DNA from: Bacteroidota bacterium
GTDB taxonomy: Bacteria > Bacteroidota > Bacteroidia > M30B66
Direction: 5' to 3'
Length of the DNA stretch: 64,000 bases
NCBI GenBank assembly: GCA_027483445.1
Contig: JAIXUS010000005.1
Location: forward strand, 204,927-268,926
A program made the position numbers and the translations under genes. Shown piece after piece: positions 8,479 to 17,727 of this stretch. Positions within the stretch are counted from its first letter, which is position 1. Each line of letters begins with the position of its first letter. A model generated the notes under the pieces. That model saw only the letters and a list, made by a program, of their open reading frames with translations, was not told where the DNA came from and did not search any database.

Positions 8479-9906
8479 TTACTTGCCACGGCCCTGTAAA
8501 ACGATTAAGGCTGTGTAAATCATGATTTTAAAGTCGAGTGCAAGGGTCATGTTTTCGACATACAGGATGTCGTATTTAAGGCGCTCTACCATTTCGGTTA
8601 CATTTTCAGCATAGCCGAATTTTACTTGCCCCCAACCGGTTATGCCAGGTCTCACTTTTTGAAGGATGCGATAATGCGGGGCAACCTGCACAATTTGATC
8701 GATGTAATGTTGGCGTTCAGGGCGCGGACCAACGATAGACATGGTGCCAATGAGCACATTGTAAAACTGCGGAATTTCGTCGAGTCGTGTTTTACGCATA
8801 AACCGCCCGAACGGGGTGATTCGGCTGTCGTGTTTGCTGCTGAGCTGTGGCCCCATTTTTTCGGCATCGATGAACATGGAGCGGAACTTATAGATGCGGA
8901 AGGGTTTGCCGTTTAACCCAATCCGGTAGTGGCTGTATAAGGCAGGCCCAGGTGATCCCACTTTCACAATGATGGCGATAACCAGGAATACCGGAAAGAA
9001 GAGGCAAAGCACTAACAATGAAATCACAATGTCGAATAGCCGTTTAAGCGAACGTTGCCAAACAGGCATCATCACCCGATTGATTTCGATGACAGGGGCT
9101 CCGAAGATGGCCGACATTTTAACAGAGCCCAGCAAAATATCGGTAATGTCGGGTATTACTTTTATATATACGTTGGTAACTTCGAGTTCGGTGAGAATTT
9201 TTCCTAGATACCCGTGTTCGTTGTTTTCAGGCGCGACAATTACTTCTTCAACGTCGCGTTCGCGAATGATGCTGGCCAGGTTCTCGAACGAGCCAATATT
9301 TTGAAGCTCTTGCGCAAGTTCAGGTTCAAAAGAGCCGTTAACCGGAATGTAGCCTAGAAAGTGATTTCCGCTGGAAACCGGTTGTTCTTTGATTTTTCGG
9401 TATATGTCTAGCGCCTTTGGTCCGGCCCCGATAAGCAGGGTATTGAACTGAATGCGACCTGTTTGCACTTTTCGTGCGTTGATGGTGGAAAGGATGGCTC
9501 GCTCGATAAAGGTTATACCGGTGTGCAATCCAAACAAAGCCAAGAAAGAGCTGTAGTAGTAGCGATAGGAGGGAACAAAGTCGTCGAGCGAGATGGCAAA
9601 AAACAGCACCAGCGAGCCTAAAAGGCAAACCATGAGTGTGTTGCCCACTATGCCTAATCGCGATTTACGAAAAACTTCATGGTAATTGCCGGCTGCCTGA
9701 TAAAGTACAAGCCAAAACAGCGGAATGAGTAGCAGGCCGGAATAGTAATTGGCGTCGAACTCAATGGGAATGCTGTGTTGAAAGCGGATGGGTTCGAGCC
9801 AAACTTTACGAAAGAGGTAGTATAAGGTCCACGCAGAGGCTGCAGCACACCAGTCGGTGAAGGCCTGCAAAAATGCCTGATTACGGTCTCTGCGGATAGA
9901 ATTCAC
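8479..9906 (-). CDS. polyprenyl-phosphate sugar-1-phosphate transferase (WbaP/WcaJ type)
   Basis: 475 aa with several hydrophobic segments in the first 120 residues, a Rossmann-like middle domain (LLIGAGPKAL near 160) and a C-terminal bacterial sugar transferase domain. The latter has KFRSMFIDAE, TRLDEIPQFYNVL and the signature MSIVGPRPER. Such enzymes start exopolysaccharide or O-antigen repeat synthesis by moving hexose-1-phosphate from a UDP-sugar onto undecaprenyl phosphate in the inner membrane. The start codon is GTG at 9906, 5 bases after the preceding lipoprotein stop. No other polysaccharide export genes are adjacent. Confidence 0.92.
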   Translation of the reverse strand: MNSIRRDRNQAFLQAFTDWCAAASAWTLYYLFRKVWLEPIRFQHSIPIEFDANYYSGLLLIPLFWLVLYQAAGNYHEVFRKSRLGIVGNTLMVCLLGSLVLFFAISLDDFVPSYRYYYSSFLALFGLHTGITFIERAILSTINARKVQTGRIQFNTLLIGAGPKALDIYRKIKEQPVSSGNHFLGYIPVNGSFEPELAQELQNIGSFENLASIIRERDVEEVIVAPENNEHGYLGKILTELEVTNVYIKVIPDITDILLGSVKMSAIFGAPVIEINRVMMPVWQRSLKRLFDIVISLLVLCLFFPVFLVIAIIVKVGSPGPALYSHYRIGLNGKPFRIYKFRSMFIDAEKMGPQLSSKHDSRITPFGRFMRKTRLDEIPQFYNVLIGTMSIVGPRPERQHYIDQIVQVAPHYRILQKVRPGITGWGQVKFGYAENVTEMVERLKYDILYVENMTLALDFKIMIYTALIVLQGRGK

Positions 9907-9911
9907 GTTCG

Positions 9912-10775
9912 TTAGTAAACGATTTTAACGTTATCAATGTAAAGATTCAGTGGCCCGGAGCCCGATTCTTTCAACGATTGGAAAAAGATGCGGTAATTGT
10001 CGGCATTCACTTGTTCGCTCACGGCTCTGGTGAGGTTAACGTACATTTTATTCCAGGTTTCGCTGGGGAAAACATTGATGAGCGAGGTGGTACGTGTTCC
10101 GGATGTTGCATAAAACGAACGCAAGCCAACGCCAAAGGCATGCGAACATTTGTAATCGAACTCGAGATATACCAGTGTACCTTGTTTAGGGAGCTCCAGG
10201 GCATCTACCATTTGAAACTCAACAGCGCCTGAATCTCTCAATAAACTGGCTTTCAGGCTACCGGCACCTTCAAAAACTTCTGATGGATTGGAGGTCAAGC
10301 CGATGAGCGTGTCGCTACCTCCGGAGGCTTCGAAGAGGTTTCCGCTCAAATCGTCGAAGTTGGAGATGAACGGAAAAATGAGGGAATCAAAATAGGCTAC
10401 CTCAGGACTAAAGCTTACGGATTGGCCCGGGGCAAAATCGGCTGAACTTGTGTAAAAGCGGTAGAATGGATAGGGAGCCCTGGTGGCCGATAACCCATTA
10501 ATCTTTATACCCGCTCCAATTAGCACTTCTCGGTTACCCGTATTGAGCACAGGCACACGGCAAGGCAATTCGAAGGCGCCAATCAGTTGGCCATCCACAT
10601 AAATCCAAGCATCGGTAATGCCTGAAGAATTGCTACCCTGAATTACCGGATCGGTTGTTAGCTTAAACTCGTTAACCTCGATATACGCCGGAACGTCTTC
10701 GTCGGGATTAATTAAGTTGCATGACGAAAGCGACAACCCAAGCAGAAGAAGAGTAAACAGGTAATTGTGCTTCAT
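9912..10775 (-). CDS. lipoprotein of unknown function
   Basis: 287 aa with a strong lipobox LSLSSC at about residue 19, followed by an Asn/Asp/Glu-rich stretch. The remainder is beta-rich; the final 130 residues (from about SNFDDLSGNLFE, ending LYIDNVKIVY) resemble carbohydrate-binding or concanavalin-type jelly-roll domains, but this is only a resemblance. It shares the TGATG stop-start overlap with the oxidoreductase upstream and is 5 bases from the sugar transferase, so it is part of that operon and may act in surface polysaccharide handling. Confidence 0.82.
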   Translation of the reverse strand: MKHNYLFTLLLLGLSLSSCNLINPDEDVPAYIEVNEFKLTTDPVIQGSNSSGITDAWIYVDGQLIGAFELPCRVPVLNTGNREVLIGAGIKINGLSATRAPYPFYRFYTSSADFAPGQSVSFSPEVAYFDSLIFPFISNFDDLSGNLFEASGGSDTLIGLTSNPSEVFEGAGSLKASLLRDSGAVEFQMVDALELPKQGTLVYLEFDYKCSHAFGVGLRSFYATSGTRTTSLINVFPSETWNKMYVNLTRAVSEQVNADNYRIFFQSLKESGSGPLNLYIDNVKIVY

Positions 10776-11761
10776 CAGGTGAGCAAATGGGGTGCGTTAC
10801 TCATTTTTTCGATAATCCGGTAGGCCACGTCCATGGCTTGCAATCCATCGCTCGCGCTTACTATGGGCTGACGGTTTTTGGCAATGGCATCAGCAAAACT
10901 CTCCAGTTCGGTTTTTATTGCATTGATGGGCACAATTTCCGGTTTTTCCAGAAAAATCTCTTTTTTCCCTTTCTCCGGGCCTAAATCGATGGTTAGCGCC
11001 AGTGGGTCGGCTTCGCCATGGAGTGGTTCGAGTCGGATAATTTCAGCTTCTTTCTCCAGGAAGTCGACGCTGATGTAAGCATCGCGCTGGAAAAAGCGGG
11101 TTTTGCGCATGTTTTTCATCGACAAACGGCTGGAGGTAAGATTGGCAACGCAGCCATTGTCGAATTCGATGCGGGCATTGGCAATATCGGGAGTGTCGCT
11201 TACCACCGAAACACCACTTGCATTAATTTTTCGCACAGCACTTCCAACACTCTTGAGCACAATGTCGATGTCGTGAATCATCAAATCGAGCACAACCGAA
11301 ACATCGGTTCCTCTGGGGTTAAACTGTGCCAATCGATGCGTCTCAACAAACATGGGGTTTTTGAGGTATGGTTGGGCGGCCACAAAGGCCGGATTGAATC
11401 GTTCAACATGCCCAACCTGCACCTTTTTCCCGGCCTCTTCGGCAAGAAACATGATTTGTCGGGCCTCTTCAACGGTCGATGCCAGGGGTTTTTCGATGAA
11501 TACATGCCGGCTCATGCGCAAGGCTTTGCAGGCGTAGAAATGGTGCGAAAGGGTAGGGGTAACGATATCGACTACGTCGCAGGCTTCGATGAGTGCTTCG
11601 GCACTTTCAAAGAGGCGGATGGATTCCTGTTGGGCAAAGGCCTCTGCAACGGGAGTATCGGTGTCGTAAAAGCCCTCAAAATGGAAGTGTTCCGACTCTC
11701 GAATACATTTGATATGAATCTTTCCCAAGTGGCCGGCCCCAATGACCCCTATTTTTAACAT
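10775..11761 (-). CDS. Gfo/Idh/MocA family oxidoreductase
   Basis: 328 aa. The N-terminal Rossmann domain opens with IGVIGAGHLGKIH, and VFIEKPLAST is the family EKP motif whose Lys helps catalysis. The C-terminal half is the usual Gfo/Idh/MocA substrate domain. Family members oxidise or reduce sugars and sugar nucleotides with NAD(P); the position at the head of an operon ending in a polyprenyl sugar transferase suggests a sugar substrate. A strong candidate promoter lies just upstream. Confidence 0.92.
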   Translation of the reverse strand: MLKIGVIGAGHLGKIHIKCIRESEHFHFEGFYDTDTPVAEAFAQQESIRLFESAEALIEACDVVDIVTPTLSHHFYACKALRMSRHVFIEKPLASTVEEARQIMFLAEEAGKKVQVGHVERFNPAFVAAQPYLKNPMFVETHRLAQFNPRGTDVSVVLDLMIHDIDIVLKSVGSAVRKINASGVSVVSDTPDIANARIEFDNGCVANLTSSRLSMKNMRKTRFFQRDAYISVDFLEKEAEIIRLEPLHGEADPLALTIDLGPEKGKKEIFLEKPEIVPINAIKTELESFADAIAKNRQPIVSASDGLQAMDVAYRIIEKMSNAPHLLT

Positions 11762-11780
11762 ACCATGCTCAATTTCGCCA

Positions 11781-11812
11781 CAAACCTACACGTTTTCCAC
11801 CTATAACACGAA
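11781..11812 (-). promoter_or_regulatory. candidate promoter of the oxidoreductase-sugar transferase operon
   Basis: Read leftward the -33 element is TTCG (one mismatch to TTTG), the spacer is 20 bases and the -7 element is TAGGTTTG, a perfect TAnnTTTG. It ends 19 bases before the ATG at 11761. Confidence 0.5.
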
Positions 11813-11924
11813 GCGAATGCATGGAATGGGAAATGAAAAAATAAACATCACTTTGTGAACTATCCGCCTTAAGCCTCGCTGCTGTAATCTGACTGACCCC
11901 GAAATTTGTGTGCACAGATTGAGT

Positions 11925-12608
11925 ATGAAGTTTACAGAAACCTATCGACATAAAGGGCTGCGCCGACAAATGGTGGAAGCGTTAAGAGAACGGAACGTAG
12001 CTGATGAAGCCACTTTGAGCGCAATGCTTGAGGTGCCTCGGCATCTTTTTTTTCCCGATCAGGCATTTTTGGAAAAAGCATACGAAGACATTGCCTTTCG
12101 GATCGGAGCCGGGCAAACGATTTCACACCCTTCTACAGTAGCCTACCAAACCACCTTGCTTCAGGCCCAAAAGGGTATGAAAGTTCTAGAAATAGGCACC
12201 GGAAGTGGATATCAATGCGCGGTATTGCTTCAGTTGGGTTTGAAAGTTTACTCCATCGAACGTCAGCACGAACTCTTCATTCGCACGCGAAAATTGTTTG
12301 AGTCCTTAAACTTAAAGCCATATTCTTTTTTTGGGGATGGCTACCAGGGGCAACCAACGTTTGCGCCATTCGACCGGATTTTAGTTACGGCCGGAGCTCC
12401 AATTGTGCCTCCGGCCTTGCTGGAGCAGCTGGTGCCCGGTGGCAGAATGGTTATTCCGGTGGGCGAATCGGATATTCAGGAAATGTTGGTGATTGATAAA
12501 GATGCGGATGGATATGTAAAACAGGAAGTGCACGGTGAATTTCGTTTTGTGCCCATGCTCGAAGAGAAGAATTTCGGTGATGGAAACGGTTTGATTCGCC
12601 GCAGGTAG
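11925..12608 (+). CDS. pcm: protein-L-isoaspartate O-methyltransferase
   Basis: 227 aa from the ATG at 11925 (an earlier in-frame start at 11910 adds five residues). SAM-binding motif I is VLEIGTGSGYQ; PRHLFFPD and the ISHPSTVA segment match the PIMT substrate loop. It methylates L-isoaspartyl residues in ageing proteins so they can revert to aspartate. Length is normal for the family. It stands alone, rightward, divergent from the oxidoreductase operon. Confidence 0.93.
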   Translation: MKFTETYRHKGLRRQMVEALRERNVADEATLSAMLEVPRHLFFPDQAFLEKAYEDIAFRIGAGQTISHPSTVAYQTTLLQAQKGMKVLEIGTGSGYQCAVLLQLGLKVYSIERQHELFIRTRKLFESLNLKPYSFFGDGYQGQPTFAPFDRILVTAGAPIVPPALLEQLVPGGRMVIPVGESDIQEMLVIDKDADGYVKQEVHGEFRFVPMLEEKNFGDGNGLIRRR

Positions 12609-12680
12609 AGTTCGTTTAGTGGGCTTAAGGGTGAGTGGATAAAGCCTGACGTTTTTGTGCAATTTATTTGGATAGGATGG

Positions 12681-12785
12681 CCGCGTTAGTGATTGGCGTG
12701 GAAAGGCAATGGCACGCGGAGCGGGCAATGCCTTGAAACAGAAAGCACGACCCCGGCTTACCGGGGGAACGCCCCTAAAAATTGA
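12681..12785 (-). repeat. GC-rich intergenic repeat, copy A (divergent)
   Basis: Read leftward it begins with a short T run, then GGGGCGTTCCCC, CCCCGG-taa-CCGGGG, a TCGTGCTTTC segment, CATTGCCCGC and finally CAATCACTAACGCGG. It has the same plan as the copies at 17.9 and 35.0 kb: T run, then a GGGCG hairpin, then a GC-rich block. It fills most of the spacer between pcm and the acyltransferase gene and contains no credible ORF. Confidence 0.5.
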
Positions 12786-12886
12786 CTTACCCAATGATAT
12801 ATGCGTAGCCTTATAGTAATCAATTTTTGTTGGAGGATGGCCGATTTGGGCAAATTGTTATTTTCGCTCACGTTCAATTCGCCCGC

Positions 12887-14194
12887 ATGAAACCGCTACG
12901 CCATTTTGAGAACCTTGATGCTCTTCGATTTATTGCCTTTTTTTCCGTGTTCTGCCTGCACATGGTGAGCTTTGGTTTGTACTATAACGGAGAAGATTGG
13001 TACCAATGGATCGAAACTTCACTAATCCGAAACGGCGATTTAGGCGTGAATTTTTTCTTTACCCTGAGCGGATTTTTGATTACAAACCTGCTTATTCAGG
13101 AAAAAGAAGATGATGGAAAAATTAACATTGGTGGATTTTACGCGCGCCGCTTTTTACGCATTTGGCCGCTTTATTTTGTGTTGGTTTTTACCGGTTTTGT
13201 TGTCATTCCGCAAATACTAAATGCCTACCCTCAATTCAATCCATTTAGTGAACAATTTTCGCTAATTCCTTATGATCGAATTTGGCATTATTTATTGTTT
13301 CTGGTGAATTTCGATTTGGTGTATTCTGATTATCCAATGCCTGTTTTGGCCATATTATGGTCGATTTCAGTTGAAGAACAATTCTATATATTTTGGCCAA
13401 TACTGATTGCTCTTGTTCCCCGGAAATATATGATTTATGCCTTGATTTTTGTCCTTTTCGGCGCTGCGGCATACCGGTTTTTTCAATGGAACGAGGTGGC
13501 TTATTTATTTAATACTTACCAATTAGGAAATGTTGATGTCCCTCACCCAACCAATGTTGTAGCACAGTACACAGAATTAAATCTCAGAGCTACGCTTAGT
13601 ACACGCTTTCATACGCTCAGTATTTTTTCTGATATCGCAATGGGAGCATTACTGGCCTTTGGTTTACATTATTACGAAGGTGTTCGAAATTATTTTGCCA
13701 ATCTGCCACGCAAGTCGATTGTGCTGCCCTACATCGCAGCAATTGTTTTGGTTACTATTCGCGAAACAACATACAGTCATCGATTTTACAGCATAATCCA
13801 ATGGGTAAATGCGATTGAGCCTGCTCTGTTCTCGTTTATTTTCGCATTTATTATTGGTGAGCAGCATTATTCACGCGAATCGTTTTACAAATTTGGAAAA
13901 CTGAAGGTGCTCTCTGCTTTGGGCAAGTTTTCGTATGGCTTGTATATTTGGCATTTGGTCGTTATCTGGCTTGTATTTTTCTTATTCCAGGCAACCGGAC
14001 TTCAGCCTGAGGTTGACAATCCATGGGTGTTTCTTTCTCAAATTATTTTATGTTTTGCCGGAACACTTGGCTTGGCATGGCTCAGCTACCATTACATTGA
14101 AATGCCCTTCCTGCGCTTTCGCAATCGCTTTCGTTCTAACCGAAACCGCGACTATTACACCGGCGAAAAAGGTGAAATTAGCCGGCCAGAATAA
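12887..14194 (+). CDS. OafA/YrhL-type membrane acyltransferase
   Basis: 435 aa from the ATG at 12887, which places the family motif LDALRFIAFFSVFCLH at the N-terminus; the upstream extension of the frame looks like leader sequence. About ten hydrophobic segments follow. FTLSGFLIT, ARRFLRIWPLYF and SVEEQFYIFWP are hallmark motifs of acyltransferase family 3. These proteins O-acetylate or otherwise acylate surface glycans, peptidoglycan or small molecules in the inner membrane. Its base composition is more AT-rich than its neighbours. The last 17 bases overlap the convergent glycosyltransferase gene. Confidence 0.92.
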   Translation: MKPLRHFENLDALRFIAFFSVFCLHMVSFGLYYNGEDWYQWIETSLIRNGDLGVNFFFTLSGFLITNLLIQEKEDDGKINIGGFYARRFLRIWPLYFVLVFTGFVVIPQILNAYPQFNPFSEQFSLIPYDRIWHYLLFLVNFDLVYSDYPMPVLAILWSISVEEQFYIFWPILIALVPRKYMIYALIFVLFGAAAYRFFQWNEVAYLFNTYQLGNVDVPHPTNVVAQYTELNLRATLSTRFHTLSIFSDIAMGALLAFGLHYYEGVRNYFANLPRKSIVLPYIAAIVLVTIRETTYSHRFYSIIQWVNAIEPALFSFIFAFIIGEQHYSRESFYKFGKLKVLSALGKFSYGLYIWHLVVIWLVFFLFQATGLQPEVDNPWVFLSQIILCFAGTLGLAWLSYHYIEMPFLRFRNRFRSNRNRDYYTGEKGEISRPE

Positions 14195-15176
14195 AATCGT
14201 AGCCCTCCCGATAGCCTTTTGATTCCAATGCTTCGGCAATTGCATATCGGCTGTTTCGATTGCTCACCAAGGAAACCACGAAATATTTTCCCGCTTTGGG
14301 TAACTCACTCCAGAGAATAAATGGTAGGCCTTCTATTTTTCGTGGAATTAAATCGCTAAACGCGGCGATTGCAACACCAAGCGCCTGTAATTTCCGAATT
14401 TTTCGTTTGGCCAATTTCCCGCCGCCTGCAATAATAATTGGGCGCTGCGATTGGACCGCAGCATTTAGCCAAGCCGCCAAATAGGGTAGGCGTAATGAAT
14501 CGAAGGCCTCAGCACTGTAAGCAGGATGGCTTCTGCTAAGGCGTTTCAAACTGTCGACCCAGCAAAGCACCTCCTGAGGCAAGCTTGCGGCCATTTGCGG
14601 ACCTTTCTCGGCAAACCACTGTAGCCATAATGCATAGTCTTCGGGAAAATCTCCTTCTCGGTAAAGCCCAGTGCGATACTGCTCTTCGAACCTGAAGCAT
14701 ACGGCCGGGTGCACAAATGGCGACTCTGTAAAACGGAAATTATACAGTTTCTCCGGTGTGTTGAGCGCATTTATCTGTTCTACAAACATTTTGTAGCCCT
14801 GATGTAAGGCTGAATTGCCCTCATAGCGCACTTTTCCACTTACCATGTGCACGGTTGGATGAGCATCCAGAAAGTCGCATTGGGCACTGAGGCGGCCGGG
14901 TAGCATGATGTCGTCGGCATCCATACGCGCAACATAAGGCGTTTGAACCACGCGAAGTCCTGCATTTAAAGCCGGAACAATTCCCTTTCGCGCTTCTTTG
15001 ATCAATTGTATTTGCGCACCGGCGTAACGTTTCATGATGCGCGCCGCGGCTGCCGACTCCTCCTGGTTCATCACCAGAATAAGCATGTTAGGTTCGTTTT
15101 GTACGATTACACTTTGCACGGCCTGTTCAAGGCTATCTTCCGCGTCCCGAAAGGGCAAAAGCACCGAAACCCTCAT
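14178..15176 (-). CDS. family 2 glycosyltransferase with C-terminal nucleotide-binding-like domain
   Basis: About 332 aa from the ATG at 15176; alternative in-frame starts at 15188 and 15194 add up to six residues. The GT-A domain starts VSVLLPFRD, has GIVPALNAGL and ARMDADD (the DXD motif), and runs to about residue 240. After it comes an extra domain of about 90 residues starting PIIIAGGGKLAKRK and ending GYDFILAG that looks Rossmann-like. From memory this arrangement resembles eukaryotic B3GNTL1 proteins. Sugar donor and acceptor are unknown. The gene overlaps or abuts the end of the AsmA-like gene upstream. Confidence 0.88.
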   Translation of the reverse strand: MRVSVLLPFRDAEDSLEQAVQSVIVQNEPNMLILVMNQEESAAAARIMKRYAGAQIQLIKEARKGIVPALNAGLRVVQTPYVARMDADDIMLPGRLSAQCDFLDAHPTVHMVSGKVRYEGNSALHQGYKMFVEQINALNTPEKLYNFRFTESPFVHPAVCFRFEEQYRTGLYREGDFPEDYALWLQWFAEKGPQMAASLPQEVLCWVDSLKRLSRSHPAYSAEAFDSLRLPYLAAWLNAAVQSQRPIIIAGGGKLAKRKIRKLQALGVAIAAFSDLIPRKIEGLPFILWSELPKAGKYFVVSLVSNRNSRYAIAEALESKGYREGYDFILAG

Positions 15177-15180
15177 GGCT

Positions 15181-17727
15181 TCATTCATCCTCAAAATCGA
15201 TGATTACTTTAGGTTTTTTCTTGTTGTCATCACGCTTGCGTTCAAGCGTGATGTCTTTTTTAAACAACCCAAATTCTTCGCGCAGCAGTTGCTTTACGCT
15301 CTGCTTTTCTTTGACCATGTCTTGTTTGATTTTATCGCGCGCCCCTTTTCCATCGTAAGCAATTATTGGATTATCAATTGGGCCTGTCATTGAAATAAAC
15401 AATGAGGTGCGGCCCAATCCGTCGTCTTCTACTACCCCAAATTCTTCAACATCTTTTCTGGATTTCTTCGCTTTTCGCGCCATCAGGTCTGAGAGGAGCA
15501 GCTTGAGATGATACTCTACCTGGTTGTCGAAATCGTGAATGCCGGAGGCGCTAATGCTGATCGCACTTGAGGTTATATCCATCATCGGGATATAAATCTT
15601 CCGGTTTTTAATTTCAATGGTATTGGTGAGGGTCGAGAATTTGACATGCTTCAGTTCATCGAGCGAAATAAAGCGGCTGAGCGCTTCAAGAGGTTGGAAA
15701 TTTATCAATTCTCCTTGGCGAATGCTAAGATCGGCCTTACTGTAAACCATAGCCGGATTAATTTTCAGGGTTTCGCTGGCTACCGCTTCAAAGTCGATGT
15801 TAGCATCCACACTGCCTCGAATGTTGTCTGATCGCATTACAGTCTGGCCGAAGTCCTCAAATTCGTAAAACATCCGTTGGATATCGACCTTACTGAGTTT
15901 CGCTTTACAGGTGATGAGCAACCGTCCGTCGGGTGCCGAATTGGCGCTGCCCTGAAGGTTTACTTTCCCCTTCATGGTGTTGAAGCTTAGTTGCTCGGCG
16001 CGGATGCCTGCATCGGCAACCTGAACCCGTCCTAAAATGTTGGTCGCACCAAAACGGCGAAAAAGGAGCTGCCCCGTGCGAACCTCAAGATCAAGTCCCA
16101 AGCGGGGCGAAATTTTAAAACGATAGGCATCGTCGGCTCTCGATTTACTTTTTCGGCTAAAGAGTTCGTCGAGATCCAGTAAACGACTTTCAAGACGAGC
16201 AGAAATGCCTATGTTTTCCTGATTGCCGAAAAGCCATCCAAACAAATTGCGAATTGAGCCTCTTAGCAACAAATCGCTCTTCCCCATTTTTCCGCTTAGG
16301 TTTTCAACATTCACCCTCGATTTATTAAAGCGAAACTGACCGTTAAAGTTGCTGTATTGGAGAGTGTCGCCTTCGAGCCGAAAAGCCACGTCGTTTAAGG
16401 CAATAAAGCCCTCCGAATTGATGCGCTCATAACCACCTTCACCCAAAAGACCAAGGCTTTCGGCATCGGCTTGCATGGCCAATTCAACACGCGCTTTTCC
16501 AGACATGCCTTTAACGATGCTTTGTGGTATGAAGGCTTGTACATCAGCGAGATTTAGATTGGCTTTGGTGCGCAGAAAAAAGCGTGGATTATCGAATTTT
16601 TCCATCCGAAAACTACCATTCAGGCTGCCTCCATTCAGGTTAAAGGCCACATCTTTCAATTCCAGAAATCCGCCCGCTGCGTTGGTGTAAGTTCCGGTAA
16701 GATAAACCTGTTCCAAACTCACGTCGGTCTCACGATGTTCGATGGTCGCATTTTTAAATCCAAAATCCACGCGAACAGCAGGGGCCTTCCTGGCTGTCCA
16801 GTAGCCCTTTAGCTGCAAGCGGCCATACATTTCTCCATTGCTTTTGTATGGCTTGGTGTGTTTATCGTAACCCGGAGGTAGCAACGAAAGTGCCGCGGCA
16901 ATGTCGAGCGATTCGCCTTCAGCTTCAAGGTCGAAATAGGGCTCCTTCTCATCGCGGAAAATGCCGGCCAGACTCAATTGTAGTTCTGAAATTTGAATGG
17001 CACTGCGCTGTACGATGTACCGTTTCCCTTCCCGGTCGATTTGCAGTGCAAGCTCAAGCGAAACGGGCCGATCACCAAGCCATTCAGTATTACCGCTTTT
17101 CAACGTTTTATTCTGAAATTCTCCGGCCACTTCCATCTGGTAACGCTGTTCACTAAAGTCGCCGCTAAATTCCACCTCATTCAATTGTGCCCTAAATTCG
17201 AATTCCGACAGCTGATCAACGACCGTTAGCTGCATATCGCGCAAATTGACCTCGCGAAGGCGGAAACTGAATTTTTCACCGCTTTTTTCCGCTTTTCGAT
17301 CCCGTAAAATTTTATAATTTATTTCTCCCCGACTATTTCTCAGTATTTGCGCACCTCCGCGGTGCGCTGTAATTGAGTGAATGTCGTATTGTCCACCCAA
17401 CAAATCAAACAAACCAAACGAAAAGTGTAGCGATTCACATTGAAGCAATTTTCCGGCACCACGGTAAGGTTGCGCATGCTCAGCCGCCACATCGTATAAG
17501 GTAATTGAAGCATTTGGAAAATCGCGTAAGAGCGAAAAATCGAGTTCCGAAATGCTCATTCGCACATTCAATTCGCGGTTGAGGCGCTCTAAAAAATACA
17601 CTTTAATGTCTTCTTCAAACCAGGCCGCAAGTCCCCACAGAACAACAATAATCGCTATAAACGCTACGGTAATTCTCAGTAGCCAACGCTTCAACCGAAG
17701 CCATTTTTGCCGCCAGAGATTTTCCAT
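15181..17727 (-). CDS. AsmA-like protein, membrane-anchored periplasmic
   Basis: 848 aa. One transmembrane helix (about residues 15-36, ITVAFIAIIVVLWGLAAWF) is followed by a long beta-rich periplasmic part. The segment ELDFSLLRDFPNASITLYDV just after the helix is typical of AsmA N-termini, and the C-terminal region (about 560-790) fits an AsmA C-terminal domain. Proteins of this repeating-beta-groove type are thought to carry lipids between membranes. The tail is very basic. The gene is transcribed leftward and is followed closely by the glycosyltransferase. Confidence 0.85.
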   Translation of the reverse strand: MENLWRQKWLRLKRWLLRITVAFIAIIVVLWGLAAWFEEDIKVYFLERLNRELNVRMSISELDFSLLRDFPNASITLYDVAAEHAQPYRGAGKLLQCESLHFSFGLFDLLGGQYDIHSITAHRGGAQILRNSRGEINYKILRDRKAEKSGEKFSFRLREVNLRDMQLTVVDQLSEFEFRAQLNEVEFSGDFSEQRYQMEVAGEFQNKTLKSGNTEWLGDRPVSLELALQIDREGKRYIVQRSAIQISELQLSLAGIFRDEKEPYFDLEAEGESLDIAAALSLLPPGYDKHTKPYKSNGEMYGRLQLKGYWTARKAPAVRVDFGFKNATIEHRETDVSLEQVYLTGTYTNAAGGFLELKDVAFNLNGGSLNGSFRMEKFDNPRFFLRTKANLNLADVQAFIPQSIVKGMSGKARVELAMQADAESLGLLGEGGYERINSEGFIALNDVAFRLEGDTLQYSNFNGQFRFNKSRVNVENLSGKMGKSDLLLRGSIRNLFGWLFGNQENIGISARLESRLLDLDELFSRKSKSRADDAYRFKISPRLGLDLEVRTGQLLFRRFGATNILGRVQVADAGIRAEQLSFNTMKGKVNLQGSANSAPDGRLLITCKAKLSKVDIQRMFYEFEDFGQTVMRSDNIRGSVDANIDFEAVASETLKINPAMVYSKADLSIRQGELINFQPLEALSRFISLDELKHVKFSTLTNTIEIKNRKIYIPMMDITSSAISISASGIHDFDNQVEYHLKLLLSDLMARKAKKSRKDVEEFGVVEDDGLGRTSLFISMTGPIDNPIIAYDGKGARDKIKQDMVKEKQSVKQLLREEFGLFKKDITLERKRDDNKKKPKVIIDFEDE

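Noticed and set aside
11018-11758. 246-aa open frame on the + strand
   Set aside because: It is antisense to the Gfo/Idh/MocA gene, whose motifs and length are clear; the frame has no domain features and follows from the codon bias of the real gene.
12629-12643. DnaA-box-like TTTATCCACTC
   Set aside because: A single near match far from dnaA; one box does not make an origin.
12381-12794. 137-aa open frame on the - strand
   Set aside because: Covers the end of pcm and the GC-rich repeat; composition reflects the repeat, not a protein.
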